A stretch of 64,000 nt of DNA from Flaviflexus huanghaiensis (GTDB lineage Bacteria; Actinomycetota; Actinomycetes; Actinomycetales; Actinomycetaceae): the NCBI RefSeq assembly GCF_014118685.1, contig NZ_JACFAK010000014.1, forward strand, positions 1 to 64,000, in the 5' to 3' direction. The notes under the pieces are model-generated. The model did not search any database and was not told where the DNA came from. It saw only the letters and a list, made by a program, of their open reading frames with translations. Shown here one piece after another: positions 55,570 to 64,000 of the stretch. The stretch's first letter is position 1, and the number at the start of each line of letters is the position of its first letter. Position numbers and translations under genes: made by a program.

Positions 55570-56723
55570 GGTTCTGAGTCCGGCGGGAGCCGTTCGACGA
55601 GAACAGCTTTTCTACCGTCGAGTAGGGGAGTGAGGATGAGAGTCGCGGACCTGGAACCCTTGAGTTTGAGCCGTGATCGCAGCGCATCGGGCGCAATGTT
55701 GACGCCGCGCTTCTTGATCTCGAGAGTGCCGATGTCACGCGATCTCAGTTCGCGGGAGAGCTTCTTTTCCTGGAGTGGGAGGACGTCAGTGACGGAGAAA
55801 CCGGTGAGAAAAGGTGAGCGCGCGGGTCCGCCGGTGAGATAAGCGATTCCGGGAGCCACCGGTGCGAGGTCGAGCGTCGCACAGAGCGTGGCAATGCCGC
55901 CGGCGCGGATGATAGCGGGATCCGGCTCGTAGATGACATTCCCCAGCGGAGCTGGCTCAACCATCTCAGCGGGCTTGCTCGGGTTCCCGGGAACCGTTAG
56001 AGATGCCCCGCCGAGGAGGACGGCCCGCCGGCCCGGGGTGCCACGGCCGAGCCAGATGATCGACTCGACGAGCTCACCTCTCGACGATAACCATTCGACC
56101 ATGGCGTCTTGGGGCAGGTGGGAGTAGTCGATACCCGGAGCGATTTTGATGCCGGCGACACGGACTCGCCGCGCCGCCTCCAGCACGACTGACAGCGGCG
56201 GTTGCCACTTCTCCGGATTGATGATGCGGCCGTGAGGATCCCGCCGCGCGGGGTCGGCCCACAGCGCGTCCTCGGTGATATCCGCCAGCCCATCGGCCTG
56301 CTCGACAACGGCACCGTCATAGTCCCTGAGATTGTAGGCGGCGAAGTCCGCTCGCTCGGGATCGAGCTCGCGGGCCGTGACCCCGATACCGGCCTGTGCG
56401 AAGGCGAGGGTGTCGGCGCCGATACCGCACCCGACCTCCCGCAACGAGCTGATGCCAGCATCGGCAAAGACGCTCGCATGGTGGGCGGCAGCATCCGGCC
56501 GGCTCGCCTGCTCGAGAGCGTCTGCGGTAAAAAGCATGCGCTCCGCGCGGGAACCGAACTTCCCCTTCGCCTGTGCCCGAAGACGGGACTGAGTGAGAGC
56601 GGCGGAAATGACCTCTGAAGCCCAGCCCTCCTCCCGAAGCCTTGCGGTCAGCGAAAAAACGGCGCTACCGTCATAGGAGGGGAGTTGGCTCAAGAGGTCG
56701 AGGACGAGAGGGTCAAAGGACAC
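55566..56723 (-). CDS. SAM-dependent methyltransferase with THUMP-like C-terminal domain
   Basis: 385 aa from GTG 56723, six bases after a CAAGAT -10-like box; a longer frame reaches 56819 but its first 32 residues look non-coding and overlap the groES control region. A helical N-terminus ([20 protein letters not shown]) precedes a Rossmann methyltransferase domain ([19 protein letters not shown], then WADPARRD as motif IV), and the C-terminus has the basic THUMP-like segment ([18 protein letters not shown]). Likely an rRNA/tRNA modifier; substrate unknown. Widespread in actinobacteria. Confidence 0.75.
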   Translation of the reverse strand: MSFDPLVLDLLSQLPSYDGSAVFSLTARLREEGWASEVISAALTQSRLRAQAKGKFGSRAERMLFTADALEQASRPDAAAHHASVFADAGISSLREVGCGIGADTLAFAQAGIGVTARELDPERADFAAYNLRDYDGAVVEQADGLADITEDALWADPARRDPHGRIINPEKWQPPLSVVLEAARRVRVAGIKIAPGIDYSHLPQDAMVEWLSSRGELVESIIWLGRGTPGRRAVLLGGASLTVPGNPSKPAEMVEPAPLGNVIYEPDPAIIRAGGIATLCATLDLAPVAPGIAYLTGGPARSPFLTGFSVTDVLPLQEKKLSRELRSRDIGTLEIKKRGVNIAPDALRSRLKLKGSRSATLILTPLLDGRKAVLVERLPPDSEP

Positions 56724-56812
56724 ACCCCCATCTTGCCAGGAGGGACCCTTCGACGCGGGTCGGTGAGCGGTGGAACGGCTGAGGCTCATGACCTCTCGCT
56801 CAAGGCGAACAA

Positions 56813-56853
56813 TTGGCACTCGAGTTGACCGAGTGCTAATTTCTATTTACTCT
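56813..56853 (+). promoter_or_regulatory. CIRCE operator overlapping the groES promoter
   Basis: TTGGCACTC (56813-56821), nine bases, GAGTGCTAA (56831-56839): the HrcA operator with one mismatch to the consensus. Its spacer supplies the -35 TTGACC (56825-56830), and a -10 TACTCT follows after 17 bases (56848-56853). HrcA bound here would block polymerase, giving heat-shock control of groES. Confidence 0.92.
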
Positions 56854-56956
56854 AAGAACAGCCGTGGTTCGCCACGCACAAATACGTTCAGTCCGACCCC
56901 CGCGACGGCGGACGAGGCGTCATCCAATCCGATTGTTACGTAAAGGAGGGGTCCGC

Positions 56957-57253
56957 GTGTCGGTCTCCATTAAGCCTCTCGAGGATCGCGTCGTCATCAG
57001 CCAGCTTGAAGCTGAGACCACGACCGCCTCGGGTCTCGTCATTCCCGATACCGCCAAGGAGAAGCCGCAGGAAGGCAAGGTCGTGGCCGTTGGCCCAGGC
57101 CGCGTCGATGACAGCGGCAACCGCATCCCTGTCGACGTCGCTGTCGGCGATGTTGTCATCTACTCCAAGTACGGCGGCACTGAGGTGAAGTACGGTGCCG
57201 AGGAGTTCATCATTCTCTCCTCGCGCGACGTTCTCGCGGTCGTCGAGAAGTAG
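56957..57253 (+). CDS. groES: Co-chaperonin GroES
   Basis: 98 aa, GTG start after [25 protein letters not shown], the mobile loop [18 protein letters not shown] and the C-terminal [13 protein letters not shown] are standard. Caps GroEL. No groEL follows; a hairpin ends transcription 38 bases after the stop, so the chaperonin is encoded elsewhere. Confidence 0.97.
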   Translation: MSVSIKPLEDRVVISQLEAETTTASGLVIPDTAKEKPQEGKVVAVGPGRVDDSGNRIPVDVAVGDVVIYSKYGGTEVKYGAEEFIILSSRDVLAVVEK

Positions 57254-57290
57254 CACTTCGCAGACGAAGACTAGTTCTTTCAAAACAGCA

Positions 57291-57320
57291 GGGAGGGGCA
57301 GCCACACGGCTGCCCCTCCC
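57291..57320. terminator. Bidirectional hairpin between groES and whiB
   Basis: A perfect 13-bp stem (57291-57303 with 57308-57320) with ACAC loop between convergent genes; no T-run. Confidence 0.75.
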
Positions 57321-57341
57321 TGTGTCAGTTGAGGTGACGGG

Positions 57342-57635
57342 TCAGGACACCCGCTTGACGCGCCTGGCCATGATGATCGCGTGACGCTCTTCCTCGCTCA
57401 GACCGCCCCATACCCCGTACGGCTCGTGTGCATCAAGCGCGTACTGCCGGCACGTGGCGAGCACCGGGCACTGGGCACAGATCCTCTTTGCGGCCTCAGC
57501 GCGGCGGCGGCGCGGCCCCCCTCGCTCACCTTCTGGGTGGAAGAACTGGCTCGAATCAATGTCTTGACAGAGCCCGTCGAGCTGCCAATCCCAGTTCGTC
57601 GACAGGGGCCTCGGTAAACGGTGGATATCAGCCAC
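57342..57635 (-). CDS. WhiB-family iron-sulfur regulator, WhiD/WhiB3 type
   Basis: 97 aa from GTG 57635, nine bases after AAAGG; a TTG three codons earlier touches that site. Four cluster cysteines C23, C53, C56 and C62, the GVWGG turn and the basic C-terminus RRVKRVS are present. The N-terminus (ADIHRLPRPLSTNWDWQL) and FFHPEGERGGPRRRR resemble Streptomyces WhiD and mycobacterial WhiB3. Such proteins bind sigma factor region 4 and respond to redox state or NO. A hallmark of actinobacteria. Confidence 0.93.
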   Translation of the reverse strand: MADIHRLPRPLSTNWDWQLDGLCQDIDSSQFFHPEGERGGPRRRRAEAAKRICAQCPVLATCRQYALDAHEPYGVWGGLSEEERHAIIMARRVKRVS

Positions 57636-57845
57636 GAGGTCCAACCTTTCTCGCCCTCAGAGCGGGTGGTACCCGGTCCCGGCATCTAGCCCAGACCAGT
57701 GAAATGTCAACGGGTATTATGCGCCTTCATTGTTTCCCTGTGATTCCGGTCAAGTCAACGACAACGGCCTGGACGGAGTGGGGAGTGCTTCCCAACACCG
57801 ATGAGAGTCACAGTGGCGACCGTCGACCAGTCGCACATTTCAACC

Positions 57846-59363
<1,518 letters not shown>

Positions 59364-59429
59364 CAACTGGTACGGGTCCCGCTCGATGAGTGGGACCCGT
59401 GTTTCTTCAGGACGGTGACAGGCCGGGGC

Positions 59430-60233
59430 CTACTGCACTGGGAGATCAGGACTGGGCGGAAGCGTCGACGCATCTGAGCTCGCAGCCGGTTGCCCAGACA
59501 TCGCGACCCCGTCCGGACCCGTCGTCTCGTCTCGGGGAAATATCGGCCAATGCCCATAGGCATTCGGCTTGCGGCCGCTGGCAGCGAGATAACGATTTAA
59601 CGAGTCGGCCCAGCGTAGCTGGGTCTCCTTCTGTAGCTCGTGGAGCTTGCGAAGCGACGATGCACGAAGCATCGCATGGTCCTTCATCGCATGGAGGAGC
59701 TTGAGCGTTGCGAGAACATCATTCTCCGCATCATGCAGGTCGGACGCTTCGATTCCGTACCGAACGAGGAGCGTCTCGAGGCGGCGCGGTCCCTTGCGGT
59801 AGGGATTAATCATGCGATCAAGAGCGAGCGGGTCGAGCACAGGGAACGGTTCACGACCAAGCAGATCCGTCATCGTATCGAGGCCAAAGCGAGCAAGCTC
59901 CCTGTCGAGAAGAGTGAGGTCGAAAGCCGCGTTGAAGGCGACAACCGGATAACCGGCCTTCATACCGTCGATGAGAATGTCGCGGATTTCAGCGAGAGCG
60001 AACAGCGGATCGGCGCCTTCCGCACGCGCACGGGCGGTCGAGATGCCATGCACCTCCTGAGCCGCGCTCGGAATTTCGACACCCGGATTGATCAGCCAAT
60101 TCTTGGTCGTGGCATCTTTTCCTGTCACGATGACCGACGCGGTCACAATGCGGGAGTGCAGGGGGCTCACCCCCGTCGTCTCAGTGTCGAAACCGAGAAG
60201 CGGGTTCTCCGACCAGTGGGGCTGGGTGACCAT
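59430..60233 (-). CDS. DEDD-family 3'-5' exonuclease (DnaQ-like)
   Basis: 267 aa from ATG 60233, six bases after TACGAT; the open frame to 60392 runs into the guaB3 gene. Exo I is LGFDTETTGVSP (Asp, Glu), Exo II is AFNAAFDLTLLDRE (Asp) and Exo III has HDAENDVLATLKL (His, Asp), so the DEDDh set is complete. The C-terminal 90 residues include a helical segment (LRKLHELQKETQLRWADSLN) and a low-complexity tail. May act as a proofreading or repair exonuclease; common beside guaB genes in actinobacteria. Confidence 0.88.
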   Translation of the reverse strand: MVTQPHWSENPLLGFDTETTGVSPLHSRIVTASVIVTGKDATTKNWLINPGVEIPSAAQEVHGISTARARAEGADPLFALAEIRDILIDGMKAGYPVVAFNAAFDLTLLDRELARFGLDTMTDLLGREPFPVLDPLALDRMINPYRKGPRRLETLLVRYGIEASDLHDAENDVLATLKLLHAMKDHAMLRASSLRKLHELQKETQLRWADSLNRYLAASGRKPNAYGHWPIFPRDETTGPDGVAMSGQPAASSDASTLPPSPDLPVQ

Positions 60234-60292
60234 ACCCATATCGTATGTGGGCGGTCGGGCAGTTTCGCATGTATGCCCGATACACTGAGGCC
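60234..60292. promoter_or_regulatory. Divergent leaderless promoters, exonuclease and guaB3
   Basis: The minus-strand -10 TACGAT covers 60245-60240, six bases before ATG 60233; the plus-strand -10 TACACT covers 60281-60286, six bases before ATG 60293. The 59-bp space has no room for leaders or ribosome sites on either mRNA. Confidence 0.6.
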
Positions 60293-61408
60293 ATGGTTCA
60301 TGAGGTAGAGATCGGTCGTGGCAAACGAGCACGGGTGGCATACACCCTCGACAGGGTGGCTGTTGTCCCGTCAAGGCGCACGCGTGACGCAAAGGATGTG
60401 TCGACGGGATGGCAGGTCGATGCCTACTATCTCGACATCCCCATCATGAGTGCTCCGATGGATTCGGTCACGTCGCCCGAGACAGCGATCGCCATCGGCA
60501 GGTTCGGCGGCGTTGGTGTCCTCGATCTCGAGGGTTTGTGGACACGCTACGACGATCCGACCGCGATCCTCGAGGAATTGGCTGAGCTCGCGCCCGACAA
60601 GGCGGGAGTCCGCCTGCAGGAGGTCTACCGGGAGCCAATAAAACCCGAGCTCATCACAGCCCGCCTCGCCCAAATTCGCGACGCAGGAGTGACCGTGGCA
60701 GGAGCCCTTTCGCCACAGCGGACGCAAGAGCATTGGCGCACGGTCGTTGAGGCTGGTGTCGACCTCTTTGTCATCCGAGGAACGACCGTCTCAGCCGAGC
60801 ACGTCTCGTCCAACAGGGAGCCTTTGAATCTCAAACGCTTCATTTACGAACTCGACGTCCCCGTCATTGTCGGCGGTGCCGTGACCTACACCGCCGCACT
60901 GCACCTCATGCGTACGGGTGCCGCCGGGGTCCTTGCTGGATATGGAGGAGGAGCATCGTCCGCGAACCGTCGCACAATCGGCGTTGCCTCTCCCATGGCG
61001 ACGATCGTCGCTGACATTGCTGCCGCACGTCGCGATTACCTCGACGAATCGTCCGGGCGTTACGTCCACGTCATCGCAGACGGCTCTGTTTCTTCCTCCG
61101 GTGACATCGTCAAGGCGCTCGCCTGTGGCGCTGACGGTGTCATGCTGGGAACTGCGCTCGCCCGCGCCGACGAGGCACCGGGCCGCGGGTGGCACTGGGG
61201 CGCCGAAGCGAGGCACCCCAACCTGCCCCGCGGAGAGCGCGTATGGGTCGGTAGCGAGGGCACCCTTGAATCCATTTTCTTTGGTCCGGCCCACAACGCT
61301 CGGGGTGTCCTCAACCTCGTCGGGGCCCTCAAGCACGCGATGGCCTCATCAGGCTACTCCGACCTCAAGGAATTCCAACGGGTGGAGATCGTCGTCCAGC
61401 CCGACTGA
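60293..61408 (+). CDS. guaB3: GuaB3-family IMP dehydrogenase-related protein
   Basis: 371 aa. [20 protein letters not shown] and [19 protein letters not shown] mark the actinobacterial GuaB3 family; CBS domains are lacking. The usual IMPDH catalytic Cys loop is replaced by [19 protein letters not shown], so it is not a classical IMP dehydrogenase. Relatives have been linked to GMP reductase-like or unknown purine reactions. Paired with guaB as in other actinobacteria. Confidence 0.9.
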   Translation: MVHEVEIGRGKRARVAYTLDRVAVVPSRRTRDAKDVSTGWQVDAYYLDIPIMSAPMDSVTSPETAIAIGRFGGVGVLDLEGLWTRYDDPTAILEELAELAPDKAGVRLQEVYREPIKPELITARLAQIRDAGVTVAGALSPQRTQEHWRTVVEAGVDLFVIRGTTVSAEHVSSNREPLNLKRFIYELDVPVIVGGAVTYTAALHLMRTGAAGVLAGYGGGASSANRRTIGVASPMATIVADIAAARRDYLDESSGRYVHVIADGSVSSSGDIVKALACGADGVMLGTALARADEAPGRGWHWGAEARHPNLPRGERVWVGSEGTLESIFFGPAHNARGVLNLVGALKHAMASSGYSDLKEFQRVEIVVQPD

Positions 61409-61417
61409 CAGAACGCA

Positions 61418-61446
61418 GAAACCGCCCCTCGGGGCGGTTTCTTGTT
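61418..61446 (+). terminator. Intrinsic terminator after guaB3
   Basis: GAAACCGCCCC (61418-61428) pairs with GGGGCGGTTTC (61431-61441), followed by TTGTT. Confidence 0.85.
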
Positions 61447-61662
61447 GACGTTTGTGTCCCAGCCTCTTGGCACGGTCTTCACGTCCGGGCACCTACAGCT
61501 CGGTGCCGCCAAAACTCGTCACGTCTGTGCACTGGCGGGCTCTCCGCATGTGCGTATTCCCGTGCAGGTCTCGTCGCGCCACAGGAGGGGACTAAGTGCC
61601 GACATGTTGAGCGATTTCTAGGGGACAATGGGAGAACGGTCTCATACCTAAGGAGAATTGAA

Positions 61663-63054
61663 GTGAGCGAAGAGTTTCGCATCGAACACGACACGATGGG
61701 CGAAGTCAAGGTGCCGGCTAAGGCTCTGTACCGGGCACAGACCCAGCGCGCGGTCGAGAACTTCCCCATCTCGGGCAAGGTCCTCACATCCCACCACATC
61801 AGCGCCCTGGGAGAGGTGAAGCGGGCAGCAGCACTTGCGAACGCGGAGCTGGGCGTCATCTCTGACGACATCGCTTCAGCGATCGTCACAGCTTCTGACG
61901 AGGTCATCTCAGGCAAGCATGACGGCGAGTTCCCGATCGATGTGTTCCAGACAGGTTCCGGCACGTCTTCAAACATGAACACGAACGAGGTGATCTCGAC
62001 TCTCGCGTCACGCGCGTCCGGTCTCGAGATTCATCCGAACGATCACGTGAACGCTTCTCAGTCCTCCAACGACGTCTTCCCGTCGTCGATTCACATTGCT
62101 GCGACCGAGGCAGCGGTCCGTGTTGTCATCCCGAAGCTCACGATTCTCGCTGAGTCTCTTGAGCGGAAGGCCGAGGAGTTCAAGGACGTCGTCAAGGCCG
62201 GTCGAACGCACCTTATGGATGCGACGCCGATCATGCTCGGCCAAGAGTTCTCCGGCTATGCCCAGCAGATTCGCAACGGAATTAAGCGGGTCGAGGCCAC
62301 TATTCCGCACCTTGCTGAGCTACCGCTCGGCGGCACGGCTGTCGGCACGGGCATTAACACCCCCGCGGGCTTCTCGGCGCGAGTCATCGAGCTCATTGCC
62401 GAGAACACAGGACTGCCCTTCGTTGAGGCTCCCAACCACTTCGAGGCACAGGCCGCCCAAGATTCTCTCGTTGAAGCTTCCGGTGCGCTCCGTGTTGTCG
62501 CGGTCTCGCTCGTGAAGATCGCGAACGATCTTCGCTGGGCCGGCTCGGGCCCGCGTGCAGGCATCGGTGAGATCAACCTGCCCGATCTGCAACCGGGCTC
62601 ATCGATCATGCCTGGCAAGGTCAACCCGGTTCTCCCGGAGGCCACGATCCAGGTCGCCGCGCAGGTCATCGGCAACGACGCGGCGATCGCATTCGCCGGC
62701 GCACAGGGGAACTTCGACCTGCTCGTCATGCTCCCCGTCATGGCGCAGAACCTTCTTGAGTCGATGAACATCCTCGCGAACGTGTCCGAGACCCTCGCGG
62801 TCCGCTGTGTCGATGGCGTCACGGCGAACGTCGAGCACGCCAAGCGGCTCGCCGAGTCCTCGCCCTCTATCGTCACCCCTCTCAACCGAATCATTGGCTA
62901 CGAGAACGCAGCGAAGATCGCGAAGCACTCCGTTAAGGAAAACCTCACCGTCCGCGAAGCGGTCATTGCGCTCGGCTTCGTCGAACGCGGTGAGATCACG
63001 GAGGAAAAGCTGGATAAGGCTCTCGACGTCGCGTCGATGACGCGCCCCTCCTAG
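61663..63054 (+). CDS. fumC: Fumarate hydratase, class II
   Basis: 463 aa, GTG start after AAGGAGA. The family signature [10 protein letters not shown] with its catalytic Ser, [14 protein letters not shown] and the [11 protein letters not shown]-like [12 protein letters not shown] are present, all for a tetrameric iron-free fumarase. Interconverts fumarate and malate; complements sdhCAB. The 210 bases upstream show no gene. Confidence 0.96.
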   Translation: MSEEFRIEHDTMGEVKVPAKALYRAQTQRAVENFPISGKVLTSHHISALGEVKRAAALANAELGVISDDIASAIVTASDEVISGKHDGEFPIDVFQTGSGTSSNMNTNEVISTLASRASGLEIHPNDHVNASQSSNDVFPSSIHIAATEAAVRVVIPKLTILAESLERKAEEFKDVVKAGRTHLMDATPIMLGQEFSGYAQQIRNGIKRVEATIPHLAELPLGGTAVGTGINTPAGFSARVIELIAENTGLPFVEAPNHFEAQAAQDSLVEASGALRVVAVSLVKIANDLRWAGSGPRAGIGEINLPDLQPGSSIMPGKVNPVLPEATIQVAAQVIGNDAAIAFAGAQGNFDLLVMLPVMAQNLLESMNILANVSETLAVRCVDGVTANVEHAKRLAESSPSIVTPLNRIIGYENAAKIAKHSVKENLTVREAVIALGFVERGEITEEKLDKALDVASMTRPS

Positions 63055-63380
63055 TCCACCGTCAGTGGGCCCGCGAGAGACTCTCGCGGGCCCACATCCA
63101 TGCGTGCCGTTAGTTTTCCTCGCCAGCTTCCGTGCGCCAGAGCGCGAGCCGCCTAGAAGAGTGCCGCGGTCTCTCATGAGTGCCTGGTCCAGCTGAGACG
63201 CGGTGAGTGAGGACGCTTGCTAAAGACGTTGCGTCAAAGATTCATTGAGGTCCTTCCGAGAGGCATGTTGCCACTGCGGGGCTCTTCGCCTCACTGTGTC
63301 GAGACAGTCACGTGGTTCGCATCGGTCAGCGCAGCACCCGCCCAGTTTCGAATATCGGCGTGCGGCCGTACTCTGATGGG
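63055..63380 (+). promoter_or_regulatory. Gap after fumC: terminator hairpin and DUF456 promoter
   Basis: A perfect 15-bp inverted repeat (63065-63079 with 63081-63095) 11 bases after fumC is its probable terminator despite lacking a T-tract. At the far end TACTCT (63369-63374) is a -10 box six bases before ATG 63381. Nothing coding was seen in between. Confidence 0.6.
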
Positions 63381-63863
63381 ATGGAATTGCCCGGACTCAT
63401 CCTCGTTGGACTCGCGATCGTCATCGGCCTCGTAGGCACGATCATTCAGCTGTATCCGGGCCTGCCCATCATCCTCATCGCAATCGGAGTGTGGGCCGGC
63501 TTCACCGGGGGAGCCACCGCGTGGGGCATCTTCGCCGCATCCGCTCTCGTCGTCGTTCTCGCCTATGTCCTCAGCTTCGTTCTTCCGGCCCGGTACATGA
63601 GGGACGAAGGTGCGCCGTGGAGCGCACTAACCGCGGGCATCGTCCTCGCGTTTATTGGCTTCTTCGTTATCCCCATCATCGGCATGCCGATCGGGTTCGT
63701 TCTCGGCGTCTACCTGGCTGAACTTGTCCGACTCAAGGATTCACGCCGGGCGTGGCGACAGACAGTGACTGCGTTCAAGGGGGTTCTGCTATCTGTCCTT
63801 ATCGAACTCGTCGCCGGCGCGGTCAGCGCGGGGCTGTGGGTGCTCGGACTGATCCTGACATAA
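63381..63863 (+). CDS. DUF456-family membrane protein
   Basis: 160 aa with four to five hydrophobic spans and the DUF456 pattern: LPGLILVGLAIVIGLVGTI, YPGLPIILIAIGVW, FVLPARYMRDEGAPWSA, and GMPIGFVLGVYLAEL. Function unknown; widely found small membrane protein. ATG 63381 is chosen over the frame opening at 63312 because of the leaderless -10 box. Confidence 0.8.
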   Translation: MELPGLILVGLAIVIGLVGTIIQLYPGLPIILIAIGVWAGFTGGATAWGIFAASALVVVLAYVLSFVLPARYMRDEGAPWSALTAGIVLAFIGFFVIPIIGMPIGFVLGVYLAELVRLKDSRRAWRQTVTAFKGVLLSVLIELVAGAVSAGLWVLGLILT

Positions 63864-63909
63864 TCCTCGGTTGCGGCTCGGTTCTTACACGTGGCCTGAG
63901 ACACCAGCC

Positions 63910-64000
63910 TCAGATCGAGTCGACAACCTCGCTCGCCTTGTAGCGGTAGACGTTCGTCTCCCTTTTCTCGAAGCCGGCGCGGGCGTAGAGTCGGTTTGCC
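63910..64000 (-). CDS. GNAT acetyltransferase, C-terminal end only (partial)
   Basis: Thirty codons run in from the right edge on the minus strand and end in TGA at 63912-63910. The peptide ANRLYARAGFEKRETNVYRY has the LYxxxGF motif of GNAT N-acetyltransferases, followed by a nine-residue tail. The rest lies outside the window. Confidence 0.7.
   Translation of the reverse strand, partial: ANRLYARAGFEKRETNVYRYKASEVVDSI

Overview
The window is a piece of a high-GC actinobacterial chromosome. Reasons: a WhiD/WhiB3-type WhiB gene, paired guaB and guaB3, an alr-tsaE-tsaB-rimI block, a CIRCE-controlled groES, GTG/TTG starts, and many genes whose start codon lies 5-8 nt after a TANNNT -10 box (leaderless mRNAs). 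Gene order and the lack of rpsN (S14) inside the spc cluster fit the Actinomycetales/Micrococcales. An Actinomycetaceae-like host is my inference, not a proven assignment.

Layout. 1-128: end of an IS481-like element running off the left edge. 191-6454: a sugar island with a family-4 phosphoglycosidase and DeoR regulator diverging from a PfkB kinase and an ABC importer that has no ATPase gene. 6884-10409: a second, ribose-type ABC importer (binding protein, double ATPase, permease). 10472-15295: HAD hydrolase, SulP anion transporter, NCS2 nucleobase permease, WYL-type regulator. 15663-31080: the S10-spc-alpha superoperon (rpsJ to rplQ) including secY, adk, map, infA, rpmJ and rpoA; rpsN and rpsD are absent from their possible places. 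31235-34267: cupin, secreted CAP/repeat protein, ROK kinase. 34312-37856: truA, rplM-rpsI, glmM. 37866-43123: a DedA protein and an accessory block on the minus strand: alpha/beta-hydrolase-like protein, form II RuBisCO (cbbM), FBPase-like protein, class I phosphoribulokinase. 43148-50895: coaA, glmS, nnr, alr, tsaE, a membrane-anchored unknown, tsaB, rimI. 51023-54452: succinate dehydrogenase sdhCAB. 54526-63054: tsaD, methyltransferase, groES, whiB, guaB, exonuclease, guaB3, fumC. 63381-64000: DUF456-type membrane protein and the end of a GNAT gene.

The most unusual part is the cbb block. CbbM keeps every active-site residue of the Rhodospirillum rubrum form II enzyme at identical numbering (K166, K191, H287, K329, S368), and the phosphoribulokinase is of the proteobacterial class I type. 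Between them sits an FBPase-family protein whose metal-binding motifs are destroyed (DPLDGSS is DVLHQAT; LLYECNP is PLIHTAAP). The neighbouring alpha/beta hydrolase has also lost its nucleophile and catalytic-histidine motifs. The block separates glmM from coaA-glmS, genes that I recall as close neighbours in many related actinobacteria. I read this as a horizontally acquired RuBisCO/phosphoribulokinase module, perhaps a CO2-dependent electron sink, with two proteins that have probably changed function.

I saw no tRNA, rRNA, CRISPR array or prophage.
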